The position numbers were made by a program, and so were the translations under genes. Positions 9,003 to 17,757 of a stretch of DNA of 64,000 nucleotides are shown here, piece by piece. Where the stretch lies: positions 3,967,796-4,031,795 of the forward strand of contig NZ_AP018227.1 in NCBI RefSeq assembly GCF_002368095.1. Direction: 5' to 3'. Below the pieces are notes generated by a model that was given only the letters and a program-made list of their open reading frames with translations, was not told where the DNA came from and searched no databases. This stretch comes from Calothrix parasitica NIES-267 (GTDB taxonomy: Bacteria > Cyanobacteriota > Cyanobacteriia > Cyanobacteriales > Nostocaceae). Within the stretch, counting starts at the first letter, position 1. Each line of letters begins with the position of its first letter.

Positions 9003-9872
9003 TTAACCACCTCCACCTCCTCCACCTCCACCACCTCCACCTCCTCCACCTCCACCTCCACCACCACCTCCTCCTCCTCCATACCCTCCTCCACCACTTT
9101 CTTTGAGGAACAAGTTAACGATAAATGCTACCCAACCTCCGATTTGAAGAAAAAGATAAAAAGGAGTATCACGAAATAAGGGAGGTGAGTCTGAATTTTC
9201 CGAGTAAACACCAGATAAGTTCAGAATCCCTTTAGGAAAGGTAACTTTAACTTCTAATTCGGTTTGCGGTGGTAATACTTCTTGTGCTTTAAACTCAAAA
9301 GTTTTAGTATCTATTTTTTTTGCTTCACTGGGTACACCAAAACTTTGATATTCTAATATTTTTCCTTCTAATTCTGAGGGAAAGATTACAGTAACTCTAC
9401 TTTTCTCAATTGTAGAATTTCTTTCTGGAAAAATTGCTTTCCAATAGACTTGGAGATTGTCTCCCGATTCTTGTAATCCTCCAACAACGCGATATTTGAT
9501 AATAAAAGTATGATTTTCGGGTGGATTGAGTGGATGTTCCCAGCGTACCCACAATTTATTATTTTCAACTCCTATTTTTGATGGAATAATTTGGTTATTT
9601 TCGGAAATAGATATATTAGTAATTTGTTTGACTTTATCAAGAGGTATGTAGCGGTATCGTTGATTTTTATAGTTACCTGTAAAGGTATATTTTTGGGTTT
9701 CGGTGATTAACATATCACCATTATTTTCAACCGCAATATCAACGTTAATAAATTCCCAGTAAAATGGTTTTGTTTGAGCATTAACATTGTTAATAAAAAC
9801 GGTTATGTCTAGGAATATGACGCTGATAAATATGAAAAATATTTTAATTAATTTTGATAATTTTATTGTCAT
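9003..9872 (-). CDS. DUF2207 membrane protein with poly-glycine tail
   Basis: 289 residues. An N-terminal signal or anchor (IKIFFIFISVIFLDITVFINNVNA, split here as residues about 9-32) is followed by an extracytoplasmic DUF2207-type beta domain (YWEFINVDIAVENNGDMLITE; RYRYIPLDKVKQITNISI; FIIKYRVVGGL). Then comes one transmembrane helix (FLQIGGWVAFIVNLFL) and about 35 residues that are nearly all glycine. DUF2207 proteins commonly end in Gly-rich tails, but usually after a longer C-terminal region, so this member is short. The tail is encoded by GGTGGAGGA-type triplets and would be prone to slippage. Confidence 0.7.
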   Translation of the reverse strand: MTIKLSKLIKIFFIFISVIFLDITVFINNVNAQTKPFYWEFINVDIAVENNGDMLITETQKYTFTGNYKNQRYRYIPLDKVKQITNISISENNQIIPSKIGVENNKLWVRWEHPLNPPENHTFIIKYRVVGGLQESGDNLQVYWKAIFPERNSTIEKSRVTVIFPSELEGKILEYQSFGVPSEAKKIDTKTFEFKAQEVLPPQTELEVKVTFPKGILNLSGVYSENSDSPPLFRDTPFYLFLQIGGWVAFIVNLFLKESGGGGYGGGGGGGGGGGGGGGGGGGGGGGGG

Positions 9873-9914
9873 TATTTATAATTTTCTATTTCCATGTGAA
9901 TTAATTTAAAACTA

Positions 9915-10048
9915 CTGGGGGTTATAAACCCCCAGCTAATAGTAAAAGTCGTCTTTAGACGACTGGTTAAAATTCTTAGTCTACTACCCTTCGGGAACGC
10001 TTATCGTACAATAGACTTTAGCTATTAGCCTCGGAATTGATTCCGAGG
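9915..10048. repeat. Three consecutive perfect hairpins
   Basis: CTGGGGG-TTATAAA-CCCCCAG (9915-9935), AGTCGTC-TTTA-GACGACT (9947-9964) and CCTCGGAA-TTGA-TTCCGAGG (10029-10048) lie in the gap between the Dnd-associated protein 4 gene and the DUF2207 gene. This looks like a composite dispersed repeat. It could also give a structured RNA spacer between the two minus-strand genes. Confidence 0.6.
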
Positions 10049-10089
10049 TAGTTATGAAAGTTAACGATAATTTATTAAAGCTATTATTT

Positions 10090-10563
10090 TCAAGATAAAA
10101 ACTTACTCAAATCAAACTCTTCTTCCTGCTTATCTTCTTTAAACCTTTCCGAACTCAACATTAATAAAAGTCTTTCCGTATAATCCACCGCTCCACGCAA
10201 TTCGTTTTGTAATATTTCCAATCCACCATTAGCAAATTCTTCAAAAATATGATTGCGCTGAGTATCTAAATCGAGTTCGTTATAAGATAATACTTGGATA
10301 TCTTTAGTTTCAGTAACGGCTAATAATTTAATTATCCAATCATGTCCGGTGGTCGCGAAATATTCTAATCCGATTGGTGAAGGTTCTCTTTTTGAAATCT
10401 CTCCTAAAGGAACACGTTTATTCCGTTTCGCACCTAAAGCAGCAGCAAAACCAACTACATCAGCGAAAGTTTGAAAAGGTCCCGTTGCACCATTTCTTGA
10501 TGTTAAACTTTGAACTAATTCAGCTTTGTCTTTTGCAACCCTGATTCTACCAGTTTCAGCCAT
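10090..10563 (-). CDS. Dnd system-associated protein 4
   Basis: 157 residues. It matches the small Dnd-associated protein family (dnd_assoc_4) as I recall it: an N-terminal IRVAKDKAELVQSLT, a GPFQTFADVVGFAAALGAKR segment and a strongly conserved IFEEFANGGLEILQNELRG motif. It is soluble, with no catalytic motif that I recognise. The family is found only near phosphorothioation genes, which supports a role in the island, probably with the neighbouring SMC-type ATPase as part of the effector side. It ends in an acidic tail (EEEFDLSKFLS). Confidence 0.8.
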   Translation of the reverse strand: MAETGRIRVAKDKAELVQSLTSRNGATGPFQTFADVVGFAAALGAKRNKRVPLGEISKREPSPIGLEYFATTGHDWIIKLLAVTETKDIQVLSYNELDLDTQRNHIFEEFANGGLEILQNELRGAVDYTERLLLMLSSERFKEDKQEEEFDLSKFLS

Positions 10564-10751
10564 TTTATTATTTGTTAGTTGATAGTTGATATTTGTTTGT
10601 TGATAGTACTTAAATCGAATTAATTCTCTTTTACTCTTTCCTCTGCGCTCTCTGCGTTTTTATAATCAAAAGAATGGTGCGTTACAGCATTTTTTTTACA
10701 GATTATCTTAAAATTAAAATTTATTCGAGCTATAATACATCTTAAAATTAA

Positions 10752-11015
10752 TTACCTTTTACATCTATAATATACGTCCCAAGAACGGTCAAACCTAACA
10801 CAGTCTTCATCGCAATATGTTAAAAACTTGCAATATATAGTTCTATAAACGAAGAATATTACAACAGAAACAACAAGTAGTATTTGTAAAGTCAATTGAA
10901 TTTTGTGTGGGACTAATTTATTTCCGAGTAGGAACTCCATAACTAATCCTATTACAATCATTAAAAATAATAGAGATAAAGCAATTATAAAATTAATGAT
11001 GATATTTAAATTCAT
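10752..11015 (-). CDS. Small two-helix membrane protein
   Basis: 87 residues with two predicted membrane helices (IIINFIIALSLLFLMIVIGLV and IQLTLQILLVVSVVIFFVY, each about 20 residues) and a Cys-rich C-terminus (TIYCKFLTYCDEDCVRF...YYRCKR, five cysteines). I do not recognise a family. It is embedded between Dnd-associated genes on the same strand. Small membrane proteins in defence islands are sometimes abortive effectors, but nothing here proves that. Confidence 0.5.
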   Translation of the reverse strand: MNLNIIINFIIALSLLFLMIVIGLVMEFLLGNKLVPHKIQLTLQILLVVSVVIFFVYRTIYCKFLTYCDEDCVRFDRSWDVYYRCKR

Positions 11016-11157
11016 ATTTTTAGAAACTATATTCTATTTTTTGTAAAAAATGGTGCGTTACGGCATTTTATAATTTATAGCCTATAATCAAATTTACTCG
11101 TGCCGCAACACACCCTACAATTTAATTATTCATTGATAACTGTTCATTGTTCATTAC

Positions 11158-13224
11158 TCACTCTCTTTCAACTTCAATAATTTCACTATATTCAAACTCA
11201 TTCGGACTTTGCTTTACTAAAGGATATCTTTCTCCACCTATTTCAATAAAATCTTGTTCGCAATCGGGTTTAGAAGAATAATAAGTCAATACATATTCTC
11301 TAGCGACTCGGTGTGACATTTCGTCTTCAACTTCACCCCTCCATTGAGTTTTCGTGACCAAAACTATTAATTGATTCGCTAGTTGTGGAATTATTTGAGC
11401 TATGTGCTTTCGGTAAATTACATCTAGACTACCGAAAGGTGAATCCATGACAATTGGAAACGTACTACTATCCGCTACCATGAGCATTTTCTTTTGACTC
11501 CAATCGCGGACTCTATCAATTATGCTGCTGATAAATGATAAGCTGAGTATCTGGTTTTCTCCAGTAGATGCTGCAACTGGCATTTCTAAACCGGAAGTAT
11601 TTTCTATTAAGGTCAGTTCGTATTTTTCGCTGATTGTGGGAATATAAGGCGTAAAGGAAATTTCGCTGAATATTTCTTGAACTCGTTTTTCTAATTGCAA
11701 CCTGAATTGCTGTTCTTGTAATACTTTTACTTTGATTAATCTATCTATAGCGTCTTGAGTTGCGCTGATACGACGTTGAGCTAATATTTGTTTTTCTTCG
11801 TTTAATTTCTGTCTGGATATTTGTTTATTCAAACCTTCCAAATCAGTTTTTAGATTAATTATTTTCTGCTGATTTGCACCTTGTTCTAAGGTCAACTCGG
11901 TAATTTTTTCTTCAATTTTATCCAGACGCTTTTGTAAATTTCTAATTTCTTCGCTGGGGTCTTTTCTTAATCTTTCTTCGATGTTATCTAGCTCTACTTC
12001 AATTTCAGCTATCGCATTTCTTAACTGACCTATTTGAGCTTGTTCTTTATCGATTGTTTCCCAAAATAGCACTGATTGTTTGTCGATTTCGTCAACTTGA
12101 GCGCTCATTCTAATTGCTGTTTCTTCAACTTCCGAGGAACCTGCTTTCTCTAACCAGGTTTCGAGATTTCCGCGAGCGTGATTTTCCTCAAACAAACTCG
12201 TACCGCAAATACAGCTACTCGAATCTAATAAATGTTGAATAAATTCTCTAGAAATTCCTGTGGTTAACTTTCCTTTGTCTTTTAAATTTTCAATTATTTC
12301 ACGAAACTGTGCCGTTTTTTCCGATAACAGCACCGTATGACCTCTAGATGAAATCGCTTTTTTGATAGTTTCTCTTGTATGTCGTAAATTATCTTGATTC
12401 GACGCTTTCAGCTTTTCTAATTCCTGTCGTCTTTCCTGTAATTTTTTCGCTGCATTCAGTTCCCGCAATCGCTTACTAGTTTCTTTTTTAAAAGTATTTT
12501 GATATTCTAATTCTTTAATAATTTCTCTCTGACGCTTATTAATTAATTCAACTTCAAGCTCAATTTTACCTTGCTGCTTCAATAGTTTCTTAATTTCCGA
12601 GTCACCAATCAATCTCAACTCGTTTTCTAAACTTTTTTTAGCTTCTTGTAAATGTCGAATCGAACGATTGATGACCTCTACACCCAAAAATATTTTAGTA
12701 GCTTCTGCAATTTCTGCTTTCTTATCCGAACGCACAATTTCTTCTATTCTTTCACCATCAAAAAAGAAATATTGATGTAAGCTAACAGGTAAAATCTGAC
12801 CAATAATATCTTCAGGTAATTGCGGTGGAAGGTACCACTTTCCGTCATCTCCCGCTACCTGCATATATAATTCTGTTTTACCAACATCAATTCCATTATC
12901 GTGTTTGTAAACTCGACATTGACGTTTTACTCGATAACGTTTTGCGTCGTGTTCCCACGCTAACTCTACCCAACATTCTATGCTTTGACCAATTTTCGCT
13001 TCGGCGATCGCCCTTTTATTTACTAATTGGTCTATGGAGGCAAAAGCGGCGCTAAATTTTTCGTATAATACCCAGGTAAATGCATTCAACAAACTTGTTT
13101 TACCCGCACCATTATTACCGTAAATAATAGTAGTATTGTTCAAATGCGACCCTGCAAGATTTAATTCGCAAGTCTTACCGTAAAAAGAGCGAAAATTACA
13201 AAGCTTGATAGAAGTCAGCTTCAT
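11158..13224 (-). CDS. Second DndD-like SMC/Rad50-type ATPase, phosphorothioation-associated
   Basis: 688 residues. Walker A GNNGAGKTS is at 36-44, after an N-terminal ITSIKLCNFRSFYG-type strand shared with DndD and RecF/Rad50 proteins. A long coiled coil (about 200-500) is interrupted by SSSCICGTSLF with Cys338 and Cys340, where Rad50 has its zinc hook (there CxxC, here only CxC). The signature STGENQILSLS is near 552 and Walker B PIVMDSPFGSLD near 595. It is clearly a paralogue-level relative of DndD, not a copy. Its ATG overlaps the stop codon of a 57-residue gene (ATGA), so the two are translationally coupled. It probably forms an effector or restriction module with its neighbours; this role is inferred from context. 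Confidence 0.75.
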   Translation of the reverse strand: MKLTSIKLCNFRSFYGKTCELNLAGSHLNNTTIIYGNNGAGKTSLLNAFTWVLYEKFSAAFASIDQLVNKRAIAEAKIGQSIECWVELAWEHDAKRYRVKRQCRVYKHDNGIDVGKTELYMQVAGDDGKWYLPPQLPEDIIGQILPVSLHQYFFFDGERIEEIVRSDKKAEIAEATKIFLGVEVINRSIRHLQEAKKSLENELRLIGDSEIKKLLKQQGKIELEVELINKRQREIIKELEYQNTFKKETSKRLRELNAAKKLQERRQELEKLKASNQDNLRHTRETIKKAISSRGHTVLLSEKTAQFREIIENLKDKGKLTTGISREFIQHLLDSSSCICGTSLFEENHARGNLETWLEKAGSSEVEETAIRMSAQVDEIDKQSVLFWETIDKEQAQIGQLRNAIAEIEVELDNIEERLRKDPSEEIRNLQKRLDKIEEKITELTLEQGANQQKIINLKTDLEGLNKQISRQKLNEEKQILAQRRISATQDAIDRLIKVKVLQEQQFRLQLEKRVQEIFSEISFTPYIPTISEKYELTLIENTSGLEMPVAASTGENQILSLSFISSIIDRVRDWSQKKMLMVADSSTFPIVMDSPFGSLDVIYRKHIAQIIPQLANQLIVLVTKTQWRGEVEDEMSHRVAREYVLTYYSSKPDCEQDFIEIGGERYPLVKQSPNEFEYSEIIEVERE

Positions 13225-13394
13225 TTTACCGCTTCCTTAACTATTGCTAAAATATCATCGTTAATATGACCGAAGCTTTTCTTATCAAGTCTGCTTTTTT
13301 CTAAATGCCATACTCGCTCAATAATTTGTCTTACTTCTGGTGCAGCGCTGGTTATTGGTTCCTGTACTTCATCTATATTATGTTCTTTTTCCAT
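13221..13394 (-). CDS. 57-residue protein coupled to the SMC-type ATPase
   Basis: ATG at 13394, stop TGA at 13221-13223 overlapping the ATG of the next gene by ATGA. The sequence begins MEKEHNIDEVQEPITSAAPE and continues with an amphipathic helix (VRQIIERVWHLEKSRLDKK) and a C-terminal ILAIVKEAVK. It has no signal peptide or membrane segment. The tight overlap, healthy codon use and defence context make it a real gene. It resembles small proteins labelled DNA modification system-associated in my memory, but I cannot confirm that. It is probably a stoichiometric partner of the ATPase. Confidence 0.7.
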   Translation of the reverse strand: MEKEHNIDEVQEPITSAAPEVRQIIERVWHLEKSRLDKKSFGHINDDILAIVKEAVK

Positions 13395-13853
13395 CAGGAT
13401 TTTTCTATAGCAATTTAAGCTATATTTTACCCGTCTACCCTATAGTCTGTTATCCGTAAACTCACTGTAACGATGTTTGCTCGGATTATGCTTTTAAAGC
13501 TGATTATTAATAGCTAATTGTTTAACAAATGTATTATTTAAAACCGTAAATCACTTTTATTTAACCAATTTTGTGTATAATTAAATGTAAAGCAATTTAT
13601 CTTTTTATTTTATTAATTATTTTTTACTATTTATCTTGAAAAATTCTTCCTTTAAAAGCGCTTTTCTGGTATTATTTTTTCATAAGGTATTTTTTAAATA
13701 ATGGGGAATATTGCTTTCTCTAAAAATTTCGCAACCGCTCCATTATAAAAAAATACATCTTTCAACATAACAACTATTATCTCATGCTGCGGTCATTTTT
13801 TTTCGTCAAGGGATAAAATTAAAAATTTTTTCTTACCATTCTTAATTCCTAAA
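13395..13853. other. Gene-free AT-rich stretch upstream of the ATPase operon
   Basis: 459 bp, strongly AT-rich, between the helicase stop and the start of the 57-residue gene, both on the minus strand. I see no tRNA, open frame of note, strong hairpin or tandem repeat. It presumably holds the promoter for the small protein/ATPase pair and the 3' end of the helicase transcript. Confidence 0.5.
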
Positions 13854-15356
13854 TCAAACATCCATCAACCCATACCGTTTTTGTAAATCTAATAATTTCA
13901 TCCTCGCTTCACCAGCATTGTCAGCTAAATCAGCAAACTCCACAAACCGACGCAATTCCTTTCTTAACAGATTACGCTCCACCTCCAAAGTATTTCTGTC
14001 TAAATCCGGAGGTAAGACAATCATGTCAAAAATAGTTGCACGCTCTTTACCGGGATGAGGACGTAGAACACGTCCCCTCCGCTGAATAAACTGACGGGGA
14101 TTGCTCGAACTTGCCAAAATAACGGCTGTTTTAATCGCAGGAATATCAACCCCTTCATCCAAACAGCGAATTGCAACTAAACCCTGTAATTCTCCGGTTT
14201 CAAACTGACTTCTTAAATCTTCTCTTTCCATCAAAGAAGTGTGCGCTGTATAGGTACTAACTCTATAGCCCAATTCCACTCCCAAAATCCTAGTGACTTC
14301 CTTCAATTGACGTAAATTAGCACGTCCTTCCGCTTCTTGAGAACCATCGCTGCAATAAAATAAAGTATGAGTAGTTTCGCGACGACTCAACATCAATTCT
14401 CGCAAAGCATGTAACTTATTCTCAGCAGCACTTACCAATCTCGCACGCTGAATCAATAGAGATTTGATATCTTCATTATTTTCGTCTTCAATATTAATTA
14501 AATCACCACTTTCTCGCTGCTTATACATCAAAACGCGTCCAATCTTCTGCGTCAACTTTGAATAAGCAATACTTTCTGATTCAGTCAATTCTATCAATAT
14601 CGGATAATAAAGATATCGTACCAAAGCACCTTGATTAATCGCATCTCTCAAAGTAAATTCCGGTTGCAAAACCGTACCAAAATAATCAAATACAGATTGA
14701 GTTCCAACCTCATCAAAATATCTTTCCGGTGTTGCAGATAATCCCAATCTTAAGCCCACATTATGCGGTAAACTTTCCTCTAACTTTGGAGAACCTAAAT
14801 TATGCGCTTCATCACCAATAATTAAAGTTTTCTCAGGAAAGTATTTCAATTGAGATTGAAAACCATCACTTATCAAAGTTGAATTGGTAGTAATAACAGT
14901 AAGAAACTGTTGCGAACCAGAACCAATATTATAAAGCTGCGTAGACAGTTGAGTTTGCCAATTACGGACATTTTCAAAAGCTAGAATCGGCTGCAAACCA
15001 AACTTTTCACATTCCCGCGACCATTGCGTGACAAGATGACGGTAAGGACAGACCACCAGCAACACCTGCAAATTAATTTGACTGTATAATTCCCAAGTAA
15101 TTGCAAGTGCTGTGATAGTTTTTCCGCTACCGGTTGCCATCTTCAAAGTACCTCTACCATTATTCGCAAACCAGTTATTTACAGCTTGCTTTTGGTAGCT
15201 TCGCAATTGCAAACACGAGGGAATTTTCGGACATCCTGGTAATGGTTGTTTTGCTTGATAATTACCTTTCGTTTCCGCTGCTTTATAAGGAATTTTTAAA
15301 CGAAAAGTATTTAATATATTTGGTGTCTTATAAGATTTTTTCTGCGTCAGATACAT
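13854..15356 (-). CDS. DEAD/DEAH helicase, phosphorothioation system restriction enzyme type
   Basis: 500 residues, superfamily 2. Walker A ATGSGKT is at 74-80, DEAH near 179 (LIIGDEAHNLG), motif III GLSATPERYFDEVG follows, and motif VI QFIQRRGRVLRPHPGK is near 425. The fold is of the type III restriction/UvrB kind. It matches the helicase family annotated as DNA phosphorothioation system restriction enzyme, which occurs next to dnd genes. No nuclease domain is recognisable, so cutting would need a partner. The C-terminus is helical (LLRKELRRFVEFADLADNAG). It lies on the minus strand upstream of the 57-residue/ATPase pair with a 459-bp gap. An unrelated DNA-repair helicase is the alternative. 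Confidence 0.75.
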   Translation of the reverse strand: MYLTQKKSYKTPNILNTFRLKIPYKAAETKGNYQAKQPLPGCPKIPSCLQLRSYQKQAVNNWFANNGRGTLKMATGSGKTITALAITWELYSQINLQVLLVVCPYRHLVTQWSRECEKFGLQPILAFENVRNWQTQLSTQLYNIGSGSQQFLTVITTNSTLISDGFQSQLKYFPEKTLIIGDEAHNLGSPKLEESLPHNVGLRLGLSATPERYFDEVGTQSVFDYFGTVLQPEFTLRDAINQGALVRYLYYPILIELTESESIAYSKLTQKIGRVLMYKQRESGDLINIEDENNEDIKSLLIQRARLVSAAENKLHALRELMLSRRETTHTLFYCSDGSQEAEGRANLRQLKEVTRILGVELGYRVSTYTAHTSLMEREDLRSQFETGELQGLVAIRCLDEGVDIPAIKTAVILASSSNPRQFIQRRGRVLRPHPGKERATIFDMIVLPPDLDRNTLEVERNLLRKELRRFVEFADLADNAGEARMKLLDLQKRYGLMDV

Positions 15357-15502
15357 AAAATTTAAGCAACCCTGGCGATAATTGGTAATTAATAATTAAA
15401 GAGAGGGGAAAGAAGGGGAGACAAGGGGACAAAGGGAGATAATCCTTAATTATTAACTCCTAACTCCTAACCTTTAACCTTTGACCTCTCCCCCATTCCC
15501 AT

Positions 15503-16111
15503 TCAGCTATAATTACGCCAAACAGCAACCAAAGAACCTTGAACCTGTACCTCACCAGCATCAACTTCAATCGGCTGATATTTAGAGTTTGCAGGTTGAA
15601 GAGTAACACGTTCGCTACTTGTACGATAAAACCGCTTTAATGTCGTACCATGTCCATCTACCATTGCAGCAACGATAGTACCGTCTTTGAGCATGTCTGG
15701 TTCCTGTACCGGACGCAGAAATACCATGTCTCCATCAACTATGGAGTCCTCAATCATGCTGTCACCAGTTACCCGTAGAGCATAAGTTTGGAATGGTAAT
15801 TTTATTTCTTTAAAATCCAAATGCTCAACTGCATCGGTAAAAGGTTCGATTAAACCACCAGCAGCTATGGTTCCTAAAATAGGTACACCAGGTTCTTCTG
15901 GATGCAAAACTCTAATAGTTCGCGCTTTACCTTCGCTCCACTCAATATATCCTTTGTTGCGTAAATGCTCCAAACGACTTTGAATGGGGGCTGGTGACTT
16001 CAAATTCATCGCTTGCATCATCTGACGAATCGAAGGTGAATGCTGACGCATTCGGATATATTCCGTCAGCCAATCGTAAAGTTCTCTTTGTGCTTCTGTC
16101 AGTTTTTCCAT
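15503..16111 (-). CDS. lexA: LexA repressor
   Basis: 202 residues, full length for LexA. The N-terminal winged helix runs over residues 1-65 (SPSIRQMMQAMNLKSPAPIQ is the recognition region). The self-cleavage dipeptide Ala84-Gly85 (TIAAGG), nucleophile Ser118 (VTGDSMI) and general base Lys159 (TTLKRF) are all present, spaced 41 residues apart, so autocleavage should be possible, unlike in some unicellular cyanobacteria whose LexA has lost these residues. It controls the SOS or a related response. It stands alone, 186 bp or so from the helicase. I found no clear cyanobacterial LexA box upstream by eye. Confidence 0.95.
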   Translation of the reverse strand: MEKLTEAQRELYDWLTEYIRMRQHSPSIRQMMQAMNLKSPAPIQSRLEHLRNKGYIEWSEGKARTIRVLHPEEPGVPILGTIAAGGLIEPFTDAVEHLDFKEIKLPFQTYALRVTGDSMIEDSIVDGDMVFLRPVQEPDMLKDGTIVAAMVDGHGTTLKRFYRTSSERVTLQPANSKYQPIEVDAGEVQVQGSLVAVWRNYS

Positions 16112-16314
16112 AGATTTATAGGGAAGTAAAATACAAATGTCCCTAGAACATTAGTACTACATAATTCATCATAACTGCAAAGTTTTTTGGCTTTTATATT
16201 GCAATTTTTAAATCAATTTTGAATCGGGAGTTTGAACGGGGGAGATTTTGGATTGTGAATAGTAGAGAAATCCAAAATCTAATATTTAAATAAAATCTAA
16301 CTAAAATTTGACAT

Positions 16315-17241
16315 TTAAAGTGGTTCGGCTTCTAAAATGCTGGCAAGCAAAGCCTTTTGTGCGTGGAGTCGATTTTCTGCTTGGTTCCAAACTCGCGAAT
16401 GTTCGCCTTCAATAACATCATTTGTTATTTCTTCATCGCGATGTGCTGGTAAACAGTGCAAAACAATCGCTTTTGGGTCAGCAAAACTCAACAATTCCTG
16501 ATTAATTTGGTAGGGTTTGAAGATTGGCATTCGGTCATCTGCTTCTTCTTCTTGTCCCATACTTGCCCATACATCAGTATAAAGTATATTAGCATTCTTT
16601 GCAGCTATTTGAGGCTCTTTGGTAATAACAACTTCAGTTTTTCCATTTGAAATTGACCGTGCTTGTTCGACAACATTTAAAGAAGGTTCGTATCCCCTTG
16701 GAGTTGCGATTTTCACGTTCATTCCGACTAAAGCGCAACCCAGCATCAAAGAATTTGCGACATTATTTCCATCGCCAACATAAGTTAAAGTTAGACCCTT
16801 TAAAGTTTGGAATTCCTCTTGAATAGTTAACAAATCCGCCAAAATCTGACAGGGATGCTCCAAATCTGTGAGCGCATTAATTACCGGGATTTGGGCATAA
16901 TTAGCAAAAGTTTGTAATTCTTTCTGTTCAAAAGTGCGGATTGCCAAAATATCAAGATATCTATCTAAAACTCTCGCAGTGTCTTGCACAGGTTCCCCGC
17001 GACTCACTTGAGTAACATTAGGATTGAGGTCAATAACCTGTCCTCCTAGTTGATACATCGCAACCGTGAAACTGACTCTTGTTCTGGTAGAAGCTTTCTT
17101 AAATAAAAGTCCTAGTACTTTATTACAGTGCAACTTCAATTTTTCTGATTTTAACTGAGTTGCCATTTGCAAAAGTTCTTCGACTTCTGCCCGATTTAAA
17201 TCTGCTATGCTCAATAAATCTCTTTGGCTTAACGCTGTCAT
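16315..17241 (-). CDS. argF: Ornithine carbamoyltransferase
   Basis: 308 residues. It converts ornithine and carbamoyl phosphate to citrulline in arginine synthesis. The carbamoyl-phosphate motif STRTR (KKASTRTRVSF) and the ornithine/catalytic motif HCLPAHR are intact, and HPCQILADL is present. The open frame extends 28 codons upstream to 17325, but that part (GKQRTASNFETDN) is read from a GTTATCAGT-like intergenic repeat, so I chose the ATG at 17241, which gives MTALSQRDLLSIADLN as in other bacterial enzymes. It stands alone, with lexA downstream on the same strand. Confidence 0.95.
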   Translation of the reverse strand: MTALSQRDLLSIADLNRAEVEELLQMATQLKSEKLKLHCNKVLGLLFKKASTRTRVSFTVAMYQLGGQVIDLNPNVTQVSRGEPVQDTARVLDRYLDILAIRTFEQKELQTFANYAQIPVINALTDLEHPCQILADLLTIQEEFQTLKGLTLTYVGDGNNVANSLMLGCALVGMNVKIATPRGYEPSLNVVEQARSISNGKTEVVITKEPQIAAKNANILYTDVWASMGQEEEADDRMPIFKPYQINQELLSFADPKAIVLHCLPAHRDEEITNDVIEGEHSRVWNQAENRLHAQKALLASILEAEPL

Positions 17242-17525
17242 ACTTTTTTTATTACGTTTGGGAATAGTTAATGGTAAACAGTTATCAGTCTCGAAATTGC
17301 TTGCTGTCCGCTGCTTACCGTTCACTGAATTAAGATAACTTGTAGCGGTGGCAACAAAGTTTTAATTTTTTTTAATATTTGACAGTTTGTATTTTCATTA
17401 AGGTAACTTGGTCTTCAAGTTCGGGTAAATCATTCTCTAGGCAGATAAAAACTTGGTTGATAAATTTGATGATGAGTAGGGAAGAGGTAACAGGGGATAG
17501 TTTCATTTAAAGCAAGCGGTTTGTA

Positions 17526-17547
17526 GAGACGTAAAATTTTACGTCTC
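17526..17547. repeat. Dispersed palindrome, GAGACGT family, AAAATTTT variant
   Basis: A perfect 22-bp palindrome, GAGACGTAAAA/TTTTACGTCTC, between divergent argF and tRNA-Thr. It belongs to the same family as the copies at 23884, 41418 and 48289, but both arms have changed together (AGCA/TGCT to AAAA/TTTT), which keeps the stem paired. Confidence 0.75.
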
Positions 17548-17757
17548 CCAAAATAACGACAAAAACAAATCCGTCATATTTAATCAAACAGACCACTATT
17601 CGCTAATCGTCAAATAAAACCAAACCACTAATTCCGTTAATTATTCTATTGTTTAGTTAATCAATCGCCTTTGATGAGAGCCTTCTACTGATTGATACTA
17701 GATTAAGACTTTACAATATTATATTTTCTGGTACAATACTAAATGGTTACGATTCAT

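Noticed and set aside
8925-9179. Ser/Thr-rich plus-strand frame opposite the DUF2207 tail
   Set aside because: It is the shadow of the poly-glycine coding repeat, with only S and T from CCACCTCCA triplets.
16112-16314. LexA operator upstream of lexA (TAGTACTA near 16152)
   Set aside because: The half-sites do not have the spacing of the cyanobacterial LexA box; support is too weak.
17241-17325. Longer argF with a start at 17325
   Set aside because: The extra 28 codons are read from an intergenic repeat; the downstream ATG matches the family N-terminus.
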